A DNA stretch of 9,549 nt from Propionibacteriales bacterium (GTDB lineage Bacteria > Actinomycetota > Actinomycetes > Propionibacteriales > Propionibacteriaceae), in assembly GCA_030453285.1 (NCBI GenBank), contig JAKDKP010000043.1, positions 1 to 9,549 of the forward strand. Reading direction: 5' to 3'. The position numbers and the translations under genes are program-made. Below, in pieces: positions 6,752 through 9,549 of this stretch. The number at the start of each line of letters is the position of its first letter. The first letter of the stretch is position 1. The notes below the pieces were generated by a model. That model worked only from the letters and a program-made list of their open reading frames with translations. It had not been told where the DNA came from and made no database searches.

Positions 6752-6872
6752 GGGCTCCAGTATTCCACGGCGGTCCGAGGTTGGACTGACCGCTGGTGCG
6801 GAGGCGACGAGCGGCTATCGGCCGGTCCCGAGCGCCGGGGCGTGGCGACACGCCGAAGGGTGGTCGGTGCCC

Positions 6873-6901
6873 TTGCAGTCTGGGGGGCGTGGACGTAGAT
6901 T
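6873..6901 (+). promoter_or_regulatory. candidate nrdR(J) promoter
   Basis: TTGCAG (6873-6878) and TAGATT (6896-6901, TANNNT) are separated by 17 bp. The start of transcription would be near 6908, giving a leader of about 150 bases. The first NrdR-like palindrome overlaps the expected start point, as expected for repression. Confidence 0.45.
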
Positions 6902-6916
6902 GTCCATATCTAGTAG
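6901..6916. promoter_or_regulatory. NrdR box 1 (candidate)
   Basis: TGTCCATATCTAGTAG matches the core of the NrdR consensus (C-w-A-t-A-T-a-T-w-G) at 8 of 10 positions, with CATATCTAG as the core. It starts at the last base of the -10 hexamer, so NrdR bound here would block RNA polymerase. NrdR commonly represses its own operon. Confidence 0.5.
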
Positions 6917-6925
6917 TTACAAGCC

Positions 6926-7006
6926 TGTGGTTCATCCACAGCTTGTGGTCACATCTCCACAGCAATCCACACATCATCCACAGGCTCACCCACAGGGCCG
7001 TCCACC
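6926..7006 (+). promoter_or_regulatory. phased cluster of DnaA-box-like motifs
   Basis: TCCACA occurs at 6935, 6956, 6966 and 6977, CCCACA at 6989 and TCCACC at 7001, with spacings of 21, 10, 11, 12 and 12 bp. As nine-mers they read TCATCCACA (6932-6940 and 6974-6982, 8 of 9 to the DnaA box TTATCCACA), CAATCCACA (6963-6971) and ATCTCCACA (6953-6961, both 7 of 9), and TCACCCACA (6986-6994, 7 of 9). The inverse motif TGTGG is at 6926-6930 and 6944-6948. The regular spacing places the motifs on about one face of the helix. The likely reader is DnaA; this is inference. Confidence 0.55.
6933..6948. promoter_or_regulatory. NrdR box 2 (candidate)
   Basis: This 16-mer contains the near-perfect palindrome CCACAGCTTGTGG (6936-6948). 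Its centre lies 32 bp from that of box 1, which leaves 16 bp between the boxes, the usual arrangement of paired NrdR boxes. Its fit to the consensus core is weaker than box 1, and it shares bases with a DnaA-box-like motif. Confidence 0.4.
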
Positions 7007-7059
7007 ATTGCGAGCCGCCACCGGGTGTCCCGCAGCAATCGGAGAGGAAAGTCGCCGCC

Positions 7060-7629
7060 ATGAACTGCCCCTACTGTCGGCACACCGATTCGCGCGTGCT
7101 GGACTCCCGTTCGGTTGATGACGGCGGCAGCATCCGTCGACGTCGCCAATGTCCGCAGTGTGAGCGGCGGTTCACCACGATCGAGCAGATGCAGCTCGTG
7201 GTGGTCAAGCGCAACGGCGTGGTGGAGACCTTCAATCGCGACAAGGTGATCAACGGCGTCCGCAAGGCCTGCAAGGGTCGACCGGTCAACGAGGATCAGC
7301 TGGCCCGCCTTGGACAACAGGTGGAGGACTGCCTACGCGCAACGGGCCAGTCCGAAGTGCCCGCCGATGAGGTGGGCGTGGCGATACTCGGGCCGCTGAG
7401 GAACCTCGACCAGGTCGCGTACCTGCGTTTCGCCAGTGTCTATCGCCAGTACGCGTCGGTGGCCGACTTCGAGGCCGAGATCGCATTGTTGCGGATGGAG
7501 CCCGGCGTCGCGACCGACGGTGATTCCGCTCCTGCAGCTGCCGACTCCACCGACGCCGCGGCCCGCGCGGGACTCCCGGTGGACCGACCATCCCGTTCCG
7601 CCGTCGGCAAGTCCGGCGCCTCCCCCTAG
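7060..7629 (+). CDS. nrdR: transcriptional repressor NrdR
   Basis: NrdR binds ATP/dATP and represses ribonucleotide reductase genes when dNTPs are plentiful. The 189-residue protein has an N-terminal zinc ribbon with C3, C6, C31 and C34 (MNCPYC and CPQC) followed by RRRRQ and RRFTT, and an ATP-cone domain (about 46-136; [14 protein letters not shown] at 50-63, [14 protein letters not shown] at 124-137). Family members are usually about 150-160 residues. Here residues from about 148 form an extra Ala-, Pro- and Ser-rich tail of roughly 40 residues with no recognisable fold. The start at MNCPYC is fixed by the zinc ribbon, which begins at residue 3 throughout the family. GGAGAGGAAAG (7041-7051) is a somewhat distant ribosome binding site. 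nrdJ follows on the same strand after 243 bp, so a nrdR-nrdJ operon is likely. Confidence 0.97.
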   Translation: MNCPYCRHTDSRVLDSRSVDDGGSIRRRRQCPQCERRFTTIEQMQLVVVKRNGVVETFNRDKVINGVRKACKGRPVNEDQLARLGQQVEDCLRATGQSEVPADEVGVAILGPLRNLDQVAYLRFASVYRQYASVADFEAEIALLRMEPGVATDGDSAPAAADSTDAAARAGLPVDRPSRSAVGKSGASP

Positions 7630-7872
7630 ACCCGGGGTCCGGGCCCAGGAGTTGGGGAAGGCTCCGCGGGTCCGGGCCTCGGCCCAGTTCCACCTCCGCC
7701 CAGTTCGGGCGTTGCCCCGGACTGCGGACAACCCCACGACCGGCGGCCTCGGCCGCACCCAACGCCGTACCAGCGACGACGTGCCCCAGCAAGCATGATC
7801 AACAACACCACCACGAGCATCGCGATCCGCCGACCGACGGTGAGCGCCACCATCTGTGGCAGAGAGGCAAGC
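7630..7872 (+). other. structured nrdR-nrdJ spacer with short repeats
   Basis: The 243-bp gap holds several short repeats. GGGTCCGGGCC occurs at 7635-7645 and 7668-7678 (33 bp apart), GCCCAGTTC at 7682-7690 and 7698-7706, and GGCCTCGGCC at 7674-7683 and 7745-7754. The last forms two hairpins with CTCG loops, GGGC-CTCG-GCCC (7673-7684) and GCGGC-CTCG-GCCGC (7743-7756). No T-run follows them. No -10-like hexamer is obvious before nrdJ, so nrdJ is probably transcribed from the nrdR promoter. No cobalamin riboswitch (B12 box) was recognised. Confidence 0.5.
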
Positions 7873-9549
7873 ATGACCGAGACGACACGTAGCACCAGCA
7901 AGTCCAAGTCCGCGAGGCGAGGTCTGACGATCAACCGCGTCTTCACCACCGAGGGCGTCCACCCGTACGACGATGTCACCTGGGAACGACGCGACATCGT
8001 CCAGACCAACTGGAAGTCCGGTGAGGTCGTCTTCGAGCAGCGCGGGGTGGAGTTCCCCGACTTCTGGACCCTGAACGCGTCCACCATCGTCACCACCAAG
8101 TACTTCCGCGGCGCGGTCGGCACGCCGGTCCGTGAACAGGGGCTCAAGCAACTGATCGACCGGGTCGTGAAGACGTACGTGAAGTCGGGTTCCGAGGAGG
8201 GCTACTTCGCCACCCCCGCCGATGCTGACATCTTCGAGCACGAGCTGACCTGGATGCTGCTGCACCAGTACTTTTCCTTCAACTCCCCGGTCTGGTTCAA
8301 CGTCGGCACCCAGTCGCCACAGCAGGTCAGCGCCTGCTTCATCCTCTCGGTCGACGACTCCATGGACTCCATCCTGAACTGGTACAAGGAGGAGGGTTTC
8401 ATCTTCAAGGGTGGCTCCGGAGCGGGGCTCAACCTGTCTCGGATCCGCTCCTCGAAGGAGCTGCTGTCCTCGGGCGGTACGGCGTCGGGTCCGGTCTCGT
8501 TCATGCGCGGCGCCGATGCCAGCGCCGGCACGATCAAGTCCGGCGGCGCCACCCGGCGTGCGGCCAAGATGGTGGTGCTGGATGTTGATCATCCCGACAT
8601 CGAAGAGTTCGTCGAGACCAAGGCGCGCGAGGAGGACAAGATCCGTGCGCTGCGCGACGCCGGGTTCGACATGGATCTGGGCGGTCGGGACATCACCTCG
8701 GTGCAGTACCAGAACGCCAACAACTCGGTCCGGGTCACCGACGAGTTCATGAAGGCCGTCGAGGACGGCACCGAGTTCGGGCTGCGGTCGCGTACCGACG
8801 GGTCGGTGCTCGAGACCGTCGACGCGCGGGAACTGTTCGGCAAGATCAGCCAGGCCGCCTGGGCCTGTGCCGATCCGGGCATCCAGTACGACGACACGAT
8901 CAACGACTGGCACACCAACCCCGAGACCGGCCGGATCACCGCCTCCAATCCGTGCTCGGAATACATGTCGCTGGACAACAGCTCCTGCAACCTGGCCAGC
9001 TTGAACCTGCTCAAGTTCCTCTCCGACGACGGTTCGTTCGACGCGGCGAAGTTCACCAAGGCCGTCGAGTTGATCATCACCGCAATGGACATCTCGATCT
9101 GCTTTGCCGACTTCCCGACCGAGCCGATCGGTGAGACGACCCGCAACTACCGTCAACTCGGCATCGGCTACGCCAACCTCGGTGCGCTGCTGATGGCCAC
9201 CGGTCACGGTTACGACTCCGACGGTGGACGGGCGCTGGCAGCCTCGATCACGTCGCTGATGACCGGGGCCTCGTACCGCCGGTCGGCCGAGCTGGCCGCG
9301 ATCGTCGGCCCGTACAACGGCTATGCCCGCAACGCCGAGGCCCACAAGCGCGTGATGCGCAAGCATCAGGCCGCCAACGACAGCCTCCGTACGGTGGGCT
9401 CCTTGGACGGCGACGTGCAGAAGTATGCCACCGCCGAATGGGACCAGGTCGTCAAGCTGGGCGAGTCGAACGGGTACCGCAACGCGCAGGCATCGGTGCT
9501 CGCTCCGACCGGAACCATCGGCTTCATGATGGACTGCGACACCACCGGC
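7873..9549 (+). CDS. nrdJ: adenosylcobalamin-dependent (class II) ribonucleoside-diphosphate reductase, 5' part
   Basis: NrdJ reduces ribonucleotides to deoxyribonucleotides with a radical generated from adenosylcobalamin, needing no oxygen. The 559 codons present are cut by the window end. By alignment in mind with the Thermotoga enzyme, C155 (VSACFIL) and C372 (SSCNLASLNL) are the redox pair, and N359, C361 and E363 (NPCSE) are the active-site residues with C361 the thiyl radical; the spacing of 11 between C361 and C372 agrees. APTGTIG (544-550) is the phosphate-binding loop. The C-terminal part and any zinc ribbon lie beyond the window. Start: ATG 7873 has AGAGAGG (7861-7867) before it and yields the usual short basic leader before GLTINRVFTT. 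A second in-frame ATG at 7795 would add 26 residues; it has no ribosome binding site. Confidence 0.97.
   Translation, partial: MTETTRSTSKSKSARRGLTINRVFTTEGVHPYDDVTWERRDIVQTNWKSGEVVFEQRGVEFPDFWTLNASTIVTTKYFRGAVGTPVREQGLKQLIDRVVKTYVKSGSEEGYFATPADADIFEHELTWMLLHQYFSFNSPVWFNVGTQSPQQVSACFILSVDDSMDSILNWYKEEGFIFKGGSGAGLNLSRIRSSKELLSSGGTASGPVSFMRGADASAGTIKSGGATRRAAKMVVLDVDHPDIEEFVETKAREEDKIRALRDAGFDMDLGGRDITSVQYQNANNSVRVTDEFMKAVEDGTEFGLRSRTDGSVLETVDARELFGKISQAAWACADPGIQYDDTINDWHTNPETGRITASNPCSEYMSLDNSSCNLASLNLLKFLSDDGSFDAAKFTKAVELIITAMDISICFADFPTEPIGETTRNYRQLGIGYANLGALLMATGHGYDSDGGRALAASITSLMTGASYRRSAELAAIVGPYNGYARNAEAHKRVMRKHQAANDSLRTVGSLDGDVQKYATAEWDQVVKLGESNGYRNAQASVLAPTGTIGFMMDCDTTG

Larger units (their letters stand above)
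6752..7059. other. DUF2752 / nrdR divergent regulatory region
   Basis: This 308-bp spacer contains no gene; an open frame from 6796 merely runs into nrdR. From 6759 to about 6870 it holds the start of the DUF2752 promoter and otherwise nothing I can assign. From 6873 on it carries the nrdR promoter candidate, two NrdR-box-like palindromes and a cluster of TCCACA motifs, then a 5' leader ending in GGAGAGGAAAG (7041-7051) before the nrdR ATG. Confidence 0.7.

Noticed and set aside
6926..7006. Origin of replication
   Set aside because: The motif cluster is small, the boxes imperfect, and dnaA, dnaN or an AT-rich unwinding region are not present. A regulatory role is more likely.
6796..7059. N-terminal extension of NrdR from an upstream ATG
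   Set aside because: NrdR proteins start at the zinc ribbon (MNCPYC); the extension would cover the promoter and DnaA-like cluster and reads as non-coding.
6752..7872. Cobalamin riboswitch controlling the B12-dependent reductase
   Set aside because: No B12-box-like sequence was found upstream of nrdR or nrdJ. A covariance-model search would settle this.
7333..9366. Open frame of 677 codons on the minus strand
   Set aside because: It is antisense to nrdR and nrdJ, whose families are certain. The translation is low-complexity with no recognisable motif.

Overview
The window is high-GC DNA from an actinomycete. The order lexA – SOS-controlled small membrane protein – nrdR – nrdJ, the LexA boxes of the TCGAAC-N4-GTTCGA type, the DinG helicase and the class II reductase all fit Actinomycetota. 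A Propionibacteriales-like host is my best guess, but it is an inference from gene content only. No phage, transposon, CRISPR array, tRNA or rRNA is visible. This is a chromosomal housekeeping block centred on DNA damage response and dNTP supply.

Layout. Positions 1-96 hold a GC-rich hairpin and perhaps the last codons of an upstream gene. A SAM methyltransferase (97-885, minus) is divergent from the iron-sulfur helicase dinG (1022-3115, plus). Then come a GH76-family glycosidase (3167-4399, minus, no signal peptide) and the remnant of a GNAT acetyltransferase (4461-4691, plus) that has a recognisable head and tail but no middle. lexA (4693-5559, minus) is separated by a 316-bp regulatory region from a small SOS-controlled membrane protein (5876-6256, plus) that occupies the DivS/Rv2719c position. 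A DUF2752 membrane protein (6275-6751, minus) is convergent with it and sits between it and nrdR (7060-7629, plus). The 5' 559 codons of nrdJ (7873 to the window end, plus) follow.

How the parts work together. LexA should repress itself through a box over its own -35 element, and the small membrane protein through two boxes, so DNA damage would induce both. DinG works on stalled forks and R-loops. NrdR senses (d)ATP and represses ribonucleotide reductase genes, and NrdJ makes deoxyribonucleotides with adenosylcobalamin.

The most interesting non-coding stretch is the nrdR upstream region (about 6870-7010). It combines a plausible promoter, two NrdR-box-like palindromes at the spacing usual for NrdR, and a run of DnaA-box-like TCCACA motifs repeated every 10-12 bp or 21 bp. 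This suggests a DnaA/NrdR switch linking replication initiation to dNTP synthesis. Other notable points are -10-like hexamers 6-7 bp before the ATG of four genes (probable leaderless mRNAs), a duplicated acidic insert in DinG, an AT-hook-like segment in the long LexA N-terminus, and convergent stop codons embedded in an inverted repeat.
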